Source of the DNA: JACIWB01 sp038818725
GTDB lineage: Archaea; Thermoplasmatota; E2; UBA202; JdFR-43
Direction: 5' to 3'
Assembly (NCBI GenBank): GCA_038818725.1
Contig: JAWAYL010000008.1
Coordinates: forward strand, 1-36,092
DNA: 36,092 nt
Translations under genes and position numbers: made by a program
Part shown: positions 14,749 to 22,165 of the stretch, one piece after another
How the letters are laid out: the number at the start of each line of letters is the position of its first letter
Numbering within the stretch: the stretch's first letter is position 1
The notes under the pieces: model-generated
What the model was told of the DNA's origin: nothing
The model's input: the letters and a program-made list of their open reading frames with translations, nothing else
Databases searched by the model: none

Positions 14749-15693
14749 TTATTCCCACTCTATTGTGGCTGGCGGCTTGTTTGAGATATCATATACAACT
14801 CTATTTACATCTTTTATTTCATTAACTATCCTGCCAGAAATTTTTTCAAGCAATTCATGGGGTAATTTTGAATAACTTGCGGTCATTGCATCTGAGGAAT
14901 CGACACTTCTTATAGCAATAGTGTAGCCATAAGCTCTTCTATCTCCATGAACTCCAACACTCCTTACAGGAAGTAAAACAGCGAAATATTGCCAAGGTTT
15001 AGCTATATTTTTTTCTTTGCAAAAATTTTCTATTTCTTCCTCAACAATCTTACAAGCTTTCCTCACAATTTTTATTTTTTCCTCATTTATTTCTCCTATT
15101 ATTCTTACCGCAAGTCCAGGCCCAGGAAATGGCTGTCTTTCATGAATTTCTATTCCAAGATATTTTGCAACTTTTCTTACTTCATCCTTATATAAATCCC
15201 TTAATGGCTCAACTATCTTAAAGCTTATTTTTTCTGGTAGACCAGCAACATTATGATGACTTTTTATTCTATCTCTTATCCCGCCTCCGCTTTCTATCCA
15301 ATCAGGAGCTATTGTTCCTTGAATTAAATACTCTGCATTTTCTTTTTTTGCAATTTCTTCAAATATTCTTATAAATTTTTCTCCTATTAATTTTCTTTTT
15401 TCCTCTGGATCAGTAACTCCTTTTAAAGCATCTATAAAATCTTTACTCGCATCAACAAAAATGAAATTTATTCCCTTTCCTTCATAAAATTTTCTAACTT
15501 CTTCACTTTCTCCTTCTCTCATTAAGCCAGTATCAATATGAACAGCAACAAGATTTTTTCCAAGAGCAATGCTTGCAAGCTTTGCAGCAACAGCAGAATC
15601 AACCCCCCCAGATACAGCAATTATCGCTTTTCCCTTAACTTCTCTCCTAATCTTCTCAATTGCACTTTCAACAAATTCTTTTACATCAAACAT
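14749..15693 (-). CDS. guaAb: GMP synthase subunit B (PP-loop ATP pyrophosphatase)
   Basis: This 314-aa synthetase subunit aminates XMP to GMP with ammonia from a separate glutaminase subunit, which is not in the window. The PP-loop is SGGVDS (28-33). The dimerisation/XMP-binding end has QPFPGPGLAVRI and the terminal NRVVYDISNKPPATIEWE. The start at 15693 follows GGGAG and overlaps purE by 8 nt; a longer frame from 15747 lies entirely inside purE and is rejected. Two-subunit GMP synthase is typical of archaea. Confidence 0.96.
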   Translation of the reverse strand: MFDVKEFVESAIEKIRREVKGKAIIAVSGGVDSAVAAKLASIALGKNLVAVHIDTGLMREGESEEVRKFYEGKGINFIFVDASKDFIDALKGVTDPEEKRKLIGEKFIRIFEEIAKKENAEYLIQGTIAPDWIESGGGIRDRIKSHHNVAGLPEKISFKIVEPLRDLYKDEVRKVAKYLGIEIHERQPFPGPGLAVRIIGEINEEKIKIVRKACKIVEEEIENFCKEKNIAKPWQYFAVLLPVRSVGVHGDRRAYGYTIAIRSVDSSDAMTASYSKLPHELLEKISGRIVNEIKDVNRVVYDISNKPPATIEWE

Positions 15694-16123
15694 ATTTCTC
15701 CCTAATTGCCATTCTTTCCTCCTCAAGCTTTTTAGCAAGCTCTTCATGCTTCAATGCAAGAATTTCTACCGCAAGCAAAGCAGCATTTTCCCCTCTATCC
15801 AGTCCAACTGCAGCAACCGGCACGCCAGGCGGCATCTGGACAATGGAAAGGATAGCATCTAAATTTATCTTACCAGAGACTGGTACTCCTATGACTGGCT
15901 TTGTTGTATGGGCTGCTATGCTCCCGGGAAGAGCTGCTGAAAGACCAGCAATTGCAATAAATATATCAGCATCACTTTTCGCTATTTCTCTTATTTTTTC
16001 AGGTGTTCTATGAGCAGAAGCAAATACAATTTCATATGGCACACCAAATTTTTCAAGCACTTCAGCTGCTTTCTTCCCAACGTTTTCATCGCTTTTAGAT
16101 GCAATAACTATCATTACTTTCAT
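15686..16123 (-). CDS. purE: N5-CAIR mutase / AIR carboxylase catalytic subunit PurE
   Basis: This 145-aa enzyme carries out the carboxyaminoimidazole ribotide step of purine synthesis. The motifs are ASKSDENVG near the N-terminus (phosphate binding), FASAHRTPEK (residues about 34-43, catalytic His) and AALPGSIAAHTTKPVIGVPV. It is first in the purE-guaAb-mptE operon. A TATA-like TTTTATTTATC lies about 25 nt upstream of the ATG. Whether it is the PurK-dependent mutase or a direct carboxylase cannot be decided here; no purK is visible. Confidence 0.95.
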   Translation of the reverse strand: MKVMIVIASKSDENVGKKAAEVLEKFGVPYEIVFASAHRTPEKIREIAKSDADIFIAIAGLSAALPGSIAAHTTKPVIGVPVSGKINLDAILSIVQMPPGVPVAAVGLDRGENAALLAVEILALKHEELAKKLEEERMAIREKYV

Positions 16124-16194
16124 AGAAATAAATTATAGGATAAATAAAAATCTTTTGAATAGTAAATTTCAGAAATACTGTAAAGGACAAAAAG

Positions 16195-16203
16195 AATATA
16201 TAT
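16195..16203 (+). promoter_or_regulatory. TATA-like box for SRP54
   Basis: AATATATAT is centred 26 nt before the ATG at 16225, fitting a leaderless transcript. Confidence 0.5.
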
Positions 16204-16224
16204 CTTCTTTATTTAATTTTTAAA

Positions 16225-17535
16225 ATGCTTAAAAATCTTGGAGAAGCTTTAAGAAGCGCCTTTCGCAAAATAGCAAATGCTCCATTTGTTGATAAAGATC
16301 TTATTCAAGAAGTTGTAAGAGATATACAGCGCGCATTGATTTCTGGAGATGTGAATGTAAAGCTTGTGCTTGAAATTTCAAAAAGAATAGAAAAAAGAGC
16401 GCTTGAAGAAAAACCTTTACCAGGAATGAGTAGCAGGGACCATGTTTTAAAAATTTTATACGAAGAAATTTCCTCAATTCTTGGAAAAGGAAGAGAATTG
16501 CCTCTTAAAAAGCAAAAAATAATGATGGTTGGATTGTATGGGCAGGGTAAAACAACAACTTGTGGAAAAATTGCAAAATATTTTCAGAAAAGAGGACTTA
16601 AAGTTGCGATGATTGCTGCAGATGTGCATCGTCCCGCCGCCTACGAGCAATTAAAGCAGATTGGAGAGAAAATAGGTGTGCCAGTTCTTGGAGGTAATAA
16701 AAATGCAATAGATGTCGTAAAGAAAAGCATGGAAAATTTTGCAAAATATGATGTAATTATAGTTGATACTGCGGGAAGACACGCTTTGGAAAACGAACTT
16801 ATTGAAGAAATGAGAGAAATATCAAAAGTTTTCAATCCAGATGAAAAAATTCTTGTTATGGATGCTTCAATTGGTCAACAAGCTGGTAAGCAGGCAAAAG
16901 CTTTCAATGATGCAATAGGAATAACAGGAGTTATATTGACAAAAATGGACGGCTCCGCAAAAGGTGGCGGAGCATTGTCTGCGGTTGCGGAAACTGGGGC
17001 GCCAATTCTTTATATTGGGACGGGTGAGCAAATTGATGACTTTGAAAAATTTGATGCAAAGCGCTTCCTTTCTCGCTTGCTAGGAATGGGTGATTTGCTA
17101 ACTCTTATTGAAAAATTTGAGGAAGTGGCAGAAGAAAAAGAGATCGGAGAGACAGCCAAAAAAATCATGAGCGGAAAATTTACACTTCTTGATATGTATG
17201 AACAGATGGAAATTGTTACAAAAATGGGTCCTCTTCAGAAAATTGCTGATTTATTGCCTTTTGGAAGAGGATTAAAAGAGGAGGAAATAATTGCAACCCA
17301 AGAAAAATTGAAGAAATTTAAGGTTATAATGAATTCAATGACAAAAAAGGAGCTTGAAGAGCCTTCTATAATAAATTCATCTCGCATAAAAAGAATTGCA
17401 AGAGGGGCAGGGGTTGAGCAGAAAGATGTTAAGGAATTGCTCCGCCACTACAATATTTCAAAGAAAATGATGAAAAGCTTATCAAACAAGAAGATGCAAG
17501 CAAAATTGCTCCGCCAATTAGGAATGAAAATGTAA
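16225..17535 (+). CDS. srp54: Signal recognition particle protein SRP54
   Basis: This 436-aa GTPase of the signal recognition particle binds signal peptides and 7S RNA and docks with FtsY. It has an N-terminal four-helix domain (1-90), the G1 loop GLYGQGKTT (103-111), the IBD segment with DVHRPAAYEQL, G3 DTAGRH, G4 TKMDG and a C-terminal M domain (about 305-436) with GMGD, the RNA-binding helix SSRIKRIARGAG and a basic Met-rich tail. The length and domain order are normal for archaea. It is a single gene with its own promoter. It supports the export of the many secreted proteins in this window. Confidence 0.97.
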   Translation: MLKNLGEALRSAFRKIANAPFVDKDLIQEVVRDIQRALISGDVNVKLVLEISKRIEKRALEEKPLPGMSSRDHVLKILYEEISSILGKGRELPLKKQKIMMVGLYGQGKTTTCGKIAKYFQKRGLKVAMIAADVHRPAAYEQLKQIGEKIGVPVLGGNKNAIDVVKKSMENFAKYDVIIVDTAGRHALENELIEEMREISKVFNPDEKILVMDASIGQQAGKQAKAFNDAIGITGVILTKMDGSAKGGGALSAVAETGAPILYIGTGEQIDDFEKFDAKRFLSRLLGMGDLLTLIEKFEEVAEEKEIGETAKKIMSGKFTLLDMYEQMEIVTKMGPLQKIADLLPFGRGLKEEEIIATQEKLKKFKVIMNSMTKKELEEPSIINSSRIKRIARGAGVEQKDVKELLRHYNISKKMMKSLSNKKMQAKLLRQLGMKM

Positions 17536-17560
17536 ATAAACACGGAAATATATCTTATTT

Positions 17561-18850
17561 ATGGCTATACTGCAGGTTGCTCTTGATTTTGTTGATTTGC
17601 ATCGCGCAATTAAAGTTGCGGAGGAAAGTGTTGCTGGAGGTGTAGATTGGATTGAAATAGGCACACCTCTAATAAAAGCGGAAGGGATACATGTGATAAA
17701 GAATTTTAAAAAATTTGGTAAGAAGATTGTTGCAGATATGAAAACAATTGATGTTGGAGACATTGAGGCAGAGATGGCATCAAAGGCTGGAGCAGATATA
17801 ATATGCATTCTTGGCGTTGCAAGTGATGAAACAATAAAAGAGGTAGTTAAATCAGCGAGAAAATATGGTATTGAAGTAATGGTTGATATGCTAGGAGTAA
17901 AAAATGTAGCTGAAAGAGTAAAAGAAGTTGAGAAAATTGGGGTTGATTATATCTGCATTCACACTTCAATAGATGAGCAAATGGCGGGCAAAAGTCCATT
18001 TTCAAAGCTTGAAGAAATTTCAAAGATATGTAGCTTGCCTTTAGCTGTTGCTGGAGGAATAAATGCTGAAAATGCTGGCGTTGCGTTAGAAAAAGGAGCA
18101 AGTATAATTATAGTTGGTGGGGCAATAATAAAAGCGGAAGATGCAAAAAAGGCTACTGAAGAGATAAAGAAAGCAATGGAAGGAAAGAAAATAAAAAGCG
18201 AGCTATTTAAAAAATATACCAAAGAAGAAGTAAGAGATGCATTAATGAAAGTATCTACATGCAATATATGCGATGCAATGCATAACAAAGGAGCAATGCG
18301 CGATATAATTCCTCTGAGAAAGGGCTATAAAATGGTTGGAAAAGCTCTTACAGTAAAAACAATGGATGGTGATTGGGCAAAAGTAGTGGAAGCAATAGAT
18401 GTTGCTGAAAAAGGAGATGTAATTGTTGTTCAAGCAGGTGATGGAAAGCAAGCGGTTTGGGGGGAGCTTGCTACATTAAGCGCAATAAGAAAAGGGATTG
18501 CAGGCATAGTTATTGATGGTGCAATAAGAGATGTGCATGAAATAGTTAAGCTCGATTTTCCAGCTTTTTCTAAAAAAGTTGTTTCTGAAGCTGGCGAGCC
18601 AAAAGGATATGGTGAAATAGGATGTGAGATAATATGTGGTGGGCAAATAGTAAGGAAAGGTGACTGGATTGTAGGGGATGATAATGGTGTTGTTGTAATA
18701 CCAAAAGAAGAGGAGCTAGAAATTGCAAATAGGGCAATAAATGTGATGGAAAGAGAAAATAGAATAAGGGAGGAAATAAGAAAAGGGAGTAGCTTAGGAG
18801 AAGTTCTTGAATTGAAAAAATGGGAGAAGAGCGCCGGCGACCGGATTTGA
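17561..18850 (+). CDS. 3-hexulose-6-phosphate synthase fused to RraA-like domain
   Basis: This 429-aa two-domain protein has HPS (orotidine-decarboxylase superfamily) in residues 1-212: ALDFVD near the start, then VADMKTIDVGDIE with D59, K61 and D64, and AVAGGINAENA. Residues 213-429 are an RraA/demethylmenaquinone-methyltransferase-like domain (GELATLSAIRKGIAGIVIDG, IRDVHEI). HPS condenses formaldehyde with ribulose 5-phosphate, or in archaea runs in reverse to make pentose phosphate. Fused HPS-RraA proteins are known in archaea; the second domain's activity is unsettled. No 6-phospho-3-hexuloisomerase is adjacent. The last six codons run antisense to the tRNA-Asn gene, so the C-terminal tail (SAGDRI) is encoded by tRNA bases. 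Confidence 0.92.
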   Translation: MAILQVALDFVDLHRAIKVAEESVAGGVDWIEIGTPLIKAEGIHVIKNFKKFGKKIVADMKTIDVGDIEAEMASKAGADIICILGVASDETIKEVVKSARKYGIEVMVDMLGVKNVAERVKEVEKIGVDYICIHTSIDEQMAGKSPFSKLEEISKICSLPLAVAGGINAENAGVALEKGASIIIVGGAIIKAEDAKKATEEIKKAMEGKKIKSELFKKYTKEEVRDALMKVSTCNICDAMHNKGAMRDIIPLRKGYKMVGKALTVKTMDGDWAKVVEAIDVAEKGDVIVVQAGDGKQAVWGELATLSAIRKGIAGIVIDGAIRDVHEIVKLDFPAFSKKVVSEAGEPKGYGEIGCEIICGGQIVRKGDWIVGDDNGVVVIPKEEELEIANRAINVMERENRIREEIRKGSSLGEVLELKKWEKSAGDRI

Positions 18851-18905
18851 ACCGGTGACCACCCGGTTAACAGCCGGGTGCTCCTCCAGACTAAGCTACG
18901 CCGGC
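18832..18905 (-). tRNA. tRNA-Asn (anticodon GUU)
   Basis: The minus strand folds as a 74-nt cloverleaf. The acceptor GCCGGCG pairs with CGCCGGC and the discriminator is G. The anticodon stem CCCGG/CCGGG closes CTGTTAA with anticodon GTT, and the T stem ACCGG/CCGGT closes TTCAAAT. There is no intron and CCA is not encoded. Its 3' 19 bp overlap the end of the HPS-RraA gene on the opposite strand. Confidence 0.97.
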
Positions 18906-18925
18906 TCAATAAAAGAAATGCAGAA

Positions 18926-18936
18926 GATATAAAAAA
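18926..18936 (-). promoter_or_regulatory. TATA-like box for tRNA-Asn
   Basis: An ATATAAAAAAA run (minus strand TTTTTTTATAT) is centred about 26 bp upstream of the tRNA 5' end at 18905. Confidence 0.45.
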
Positions 18937-18979
18937 ATTCTTCGCCAAAAAATATTTTTCCTTTTTCTGTTTAACATTT

Positions 18980-19861
18980 GTGAAAAAAATAAAGGCATTT
19001 GCTGATTTAATAAGAATTGACCATGGAATAATGCTAGGAATGGCTGTCATAATTGGATTCATTATTTCCGCAAAAGGATTTTTCTTCAATGAGAAAATAG
19101 CTTTTTCATTTCTAACTGCTTTTTTTCTTGAAGCGGGCACATTTGCTCTAAATGATTACTTTGATTATGAAGTAGATAAAAAAAATAAAAGAATAGATCG
19201 ACCTTTAGTAAGAGGAGATATAAAGCCGAAAACTGCATTACTTGTATATTTTATCACTTCTCCTTTTGGAATTTTTTTCAGTTTCCTTGTAAATAAAATA
19301 TGCTTTATTTTAGCTTTAGCAAACTTAATAATTGCAACCTTCTATGATGTAAAATTTAAAGAGATAAAAGTAATAGGAAATTTCTATATTGCTTTTATAA
19401 TGGCAATACCATTTATTTTTGGAGCGCTTGCATATTCAGAAAAAATTTCTCCCATACTAATATTCTTTGCAATTCTTGCATTTTTATCCGGGCTAGGAAG
19501 AGAAATAATGAAAGATATAATGGATTTTTACGGAGACATGGAAAGAAAAACAAAATCTTTTCCTCTTTATATAGGAGAAAAAAATTCTCGCTATCTCTCT
19601 TCCTTACTTTTTATATTCTCATCAATTATTGCATTCATACCATTTTTTTTAAAAATAGAAGATTCATATTATCTTAACCCTTTATTTTTTCTTTTCCTAT
19701 GCTTTTCCTCTTTTCTTTTCATTTATTCTTCCTATCTATTAATAAAAGGAGAAGAAATTCCCAAATCAAGGAAATTAACCCTTTTTGCAATATTTTTTGG
19801 CTTAATTGCATTTCTTGCAGGGATGCTAAAGCTTGATATGTGTTCCTGTCCTTCCATTTAA
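18980..19861 (+). CDS. UbiA-family prenyltransferase, probable DGGGP synthase
   Basis: This 293-aa polytopic membrane protein of the UbiA family has first Asp-rich motif NDYFDYEVD (58-66) followed by RIDRPLVRGD, and second motif MDFYGDMERKTKS. The pattern resembles geranylgeranylglyceryl-phosphate geranylgeranyltransferase (DGGGP synthase), which adds the second isoprenoid chain in archaeal ether lipids. I choose a GTG start at 18980: a TATA-like AAAAAATATTTTT sits about 27 nt upstream, the resulting N-terminus MKKIKAFADLIR is normal, and a longer frame from 18878 would begin antisense to the tRNA gene. It overlaps carbamate kinase tail to tail by 36 nt. Confidence 0.87.
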   Translation: MKKIKAFADLIRIDHGIMLGMAVIIGFIISAKGFFFNEKIAFSFLTAFFLEAGTFALNDYFDYEVDKKNKRIDRPLVRGDIKPKTALLVYFITSPFGIFFSFLVNKICFILALANLIIATFYDVKFKEIKVIGNFYIAFIMAIPFIFGALAYSEKISPILIFFAILAFLSGLGREIMKDIMDFYGDMERKTKSFPLYIGEKNSRYLSSLLFIFSSIIAFIPFFLKIEDSYYLNPLFFLFLCFSSFLFIYSSYLLIKGEEIPKSRKLTLFAIFFGLIAFLAGMLKLDMCSCPSI

Positions 19862-20740
19862 TGCTTCCCATGCTTTCTCAATTGATGTAATTATTGCTTC
19901 CTTTCCACCATTTCTTACAAAATTTATTCCCGCCTCTATTTTTGGTCCCATTGAGCCAGGGGGAAAATTTCCTTCCATATAATATTTTTCAATTTCATCA
20001 GCAGAAATTTCATCTATCCTTTTTTGATTTTTTTTCCCGTAATTAATAAATACATGCTCTACATCTGTAAGTATTAAAAGAATTTCCGCACCAATTTCAT
20101 TTGCAAGCTTTTGCGATGCTAAATCTTTATCAACGACAGCATCTACTCCATAAAGCATGCCATTTTTTTCAACAACAGGTATGCCGCCTCCGCCGGCTGC
20201 AATAACAACAGTATTTGTCTCAATTAACTTTTTAATTATTTCTGCCTCGACTATTGAAATTGGCTTTGGAGAGGGAACAAGAATTCGCCATCCATTTTCA
20301 TATCTTCCTATCTTATAAATTTTTTTGATTTCTTCTATTTCATCGTCTGAATAAACTGGTCCAATTGGTTTAGTTGGATTTAAAAATTCTTTATCTTTTT
20401 CACTCACTATTACTTGAGTTATTACTGTCACAATTTTTCTTTTTATTTTATTAATTTTAAATTCATTTAGCAAACTTTGCTGAATTAGATAGCCAATTTG
20501 ACCCTGAGTTAATGCAACACAAGCATGCAATGGCATTGATTTTTTTGAAATTTTCTGCTGTAAAAGGAGCTCTCCTACCTGTGGACCATTTCCATGAGTA
20601 ATCACTATTTCCCATCCGTTCTTAATCATTTTTGCTATACATTTTGCACTGTTTTTTGTTGCCTCAATCTGTTTTTCGAAATCCACTTTTCTGTCCTTGC
20701 CAGTTAATGCATTTCCTCCTAGAGCGACAACTGCTTTCAT
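19826..20740 (-). CDS. arcC: Carbamate kinase
   Basis: This 304-aa enzyme interconverts carbamoyl phosphate + ADP and carbamate + ATP. The motifs are ALGGNAL (6-12), THGNGPQVG near residue 49, the PIGPVYSDDE region, VIAAGGGGIPVV and the closing FPPGSMGPKIEA. The length is normal. In archaea it may serve ATP production from citrulline or agmatine breakdown, or supply carbamoyl phosphate to OTC. No arginine deiminase is present here. A TATA-like ATTTATATATGG lies upstream at about 20757-20768. Confidence 0.95.
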   Translation of the reverse strand: MKAVVALGGNALTGKDRKVDFEKQIEATKNSAKCIAKMIKNGWEIVITHGNGPQVGELLLQQKISKKSMPLHACVALTQGQIGYLIQQSLLNEFKINKIKRKIVTVITQVIVSEKDKEFLNPTKPIGPVYSDDEIEEIKKIYKIGRYENGWRILVPSPKPISIVEAEIIKKLIETNTVVIAAGGGGIPVVEKNGMLYGVDAVVDKDLASQKLANEIGAEILLILTDVEHVFINYGKKNQKRIDEISADEIEKYYMEGNFPPGSMGPKIEAGINFVRNGGKEAIITSIEKAWEALNGRTGTHIKL

Positions 20741-21141
20741 AAGCTTTATATTACACCATATATAAATGATTATCTTTTTAAATTTCCGAAAGTGAAAATT
20801 TAGAGGTAAATCCCAAATTATGAAATTGAAATGGAAGGGGATAAAACCTCAGACAAACAATAAATCTTTAAGGAAATCGTTTAATAGAAAGCAAAATAGA
20901 TTTTCATACAAGATATAACTCATTATATAAAGATGATGAATTTTTAGCTTCTCTTATCTATCTCTCAATTAGAAATAGATATCCAGAAAATGGTTGCAAA
21001 AGAAAATAGCAAATAAAAACATTCTAACAACAATAGATTTTTCTTTTAACAAGTATTTTAATAATTGCATTCATCCCCTTCTGTCATTTTTTCACCTTTT
21101 AAAACATGGAAAATGCTTTATTTTTGAAAAAATTCGCTAAG
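20741..21141. other. 401-bp region without a clear gene
   Basis: Apart from the arcC promoter near 20757-20768 and a short open stretch at 20872-21009, nothing recognisable is seen. No tRNA, tandem repeat or strong hairpin was found. Confidence 0.5.
20872..21009 (+). pseudogene. Possible decayed gene fragment, 45 codons
   Basis: This 45-codon open stretch without a start codon follows a TAA and ends in TAG. Its translation has a non-random, protein-like look (IDFHTRYNSLYKDDEFLA, then LIYLSIRNRYPENG). The RYP ending faintly recalls the C-terminal helix of HEPN proteins. It may be a gene remnant or chance; no start site or upstream domain is present. Confidence 0.2.
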
Positions 21142-21708
21142 TTAACAGGATCTTAAAATCTCTGCAAGCTTTTTAATATCTTTTTCAAATTTTTCAAGCA
21201 AAAATGGATTGTATATGCAGGCTGCTGGATGGAATGTTGGAAAAATTTTTATGTTATGCAAGGGGGAAATAAAAATTCTGCCATGCAATTTGCTTATCGC
21301 TTCTTCCTTAAAACCAAAAAATTTAAATATTGTTTTTGTGCTAAAGTTTCCAAGAGTAGCTATTATTTCTGGATTTATTATTTCTATTTGTTTTTGCAAA
21401 TATGGAGAACATTTTTTTATCTCATCTTCATATGGCGCCCTATTCTTTGGAGGATGGCATTTAACAACATTTGTTATATAAACATCACTCCTGTTTATTC
21501 CATTTTTTTCAAGATTTTCGTTCAATATTTTTCCTGCATTGCCAACAAAAGGTCTCCCTTTCTCGTCTTCATTTCTTCCTGGCGCTTCTCCAACAAGCAT
21601 TAGCCTCGCACTATAGTTTCCTTCTCCTGGCACTGCGTTTTTTCTTCCTTCCCACAATCTGCATTTTCTGCAATTTTTTATCTCCTCCTCTATTTTTTTA
21701 ATTTCCAT
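21142..21708 (-). CDS. Family 4 uracil-DNA glycosylase (Fe-S)
   Basis: This 188-aa enzyme removes uracil from DNA arising by cytosine deamination. Four Cys for the [4Fe-4S] cluster are visible: C13 and C16 (NCRKCRLW), C84 (VVKCHPP) and C100. The family 4 motif A is GEAPGRNEDEKG (40-51) and motif B contains the FHPAA segment near residue 160. The length is typical of archaeal thermophile UDGa. It overlaps the upstream rnp4 gene by 19 nt and is co-transcribed with it. Confidence 0.95.
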   Translation of the reverse strand: MEIKKIEEEIKNCRKCRLWEGRKNAVPGEGNYSARLMLVGEAPGRNEDEKGRPFVGNAGKILNENLEKNGINRSDVYITNVVKCHPPKNRAPYEDEIKKCSPYLQKQIEIINPEIIATLGNFSTKTIFKFFGFKEEAISKLHGRIFISPLHNIKIFPTFHPAACIYNPFLLEKFEKDIKKLAEILRSC

Positions 21709-22061
21709 TTTCTTCTCTCCTTTATCTCTTTTATATATGGATATCTTTTTTTATTTCCACAGTTAAGACAAGTTAAAACAACTTTGCTTTTATTAAGCCT
21801 TATCCTGCAATTTTTTCCAGGCACAAGATAGGAGAGGCATTTTTTGCAATATTTAAGCTTATAAACTTTTGGAATTCTCACAAGATATTTCATTGATATT
21901 TTTCTCGCAATTTCAACATATCTTTTGCATAGTTCCATCCTGTTTTCCTTTGCCTTTTCCTCTGCTTCTTTGAAAAGTCGATGTATTCTTTCAATCGCAA
22001 TCTTTTGCCTTTCTCTCACAATTTGAAAGAAAAGAGAATACTTAAATTTTTTATCACTCAT
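21690..22061 (-). CDS. rnp4: RNase P protein component 4 (Rpp21/Rpr2)
   Basis: This 123-aa subunit of archaeal RNase P stimulates tRNA 5' processing together with Rnp1. Two N-terminal helices (IVRERQKIAIERIHRL and following) precede a zinc ribbon with cysteines in YCKKC (two), KNCRI and LTCLNCG. I choose the ATG at 22061, which gives MSDKKFKYSLF; the ATG at 22094 is closer to the TATA-like TTTTATAAAATC than expected for a transcript start. It is the first gene of a two-gene unit with the uracil-DNA glycosylase. Confidence 0.9.
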   Translation of the reverse strand: MSDKKFKYSLFFQIVRERQKIAIERIHRLFKEAEEKAKENRMELCKRYVEIARKISMKYLVRIPKVYKLKYCKKCLSYLVPGKNCRIRLNKSKVVLTCLNCGNKKRYPYIKEIKERRKWKLKK

Positions 22062-22134
22062 CAATTTTTTGCGGATTTTAACATAGAAATGCAAGTAATT
22101 CCTGATTTTATAAAACCAATTAATCTAAACCACT

Positions 22135-22146
22135 AAATATATATTT
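22135..22146 (+). promoter_or_regulatory. TATA-like box for aminotransferase-FKBP unit
   Basis: AAATATATATTT is centred 26 nt before the ATG at 22166, as expected for a leaderless transcript. Confidence 0.5.
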
Positions 22147-22165
22147 CTTTATTTAATCCACTTCC

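Noticed and set aside
15693..15747. Upstream extension of GMP synthase subunit B by 18 residues
   Set aside because: It lies wholly within purE, lacks a ribosome site, and the start at 15693 has GGGAG and the normal family N-terminus.
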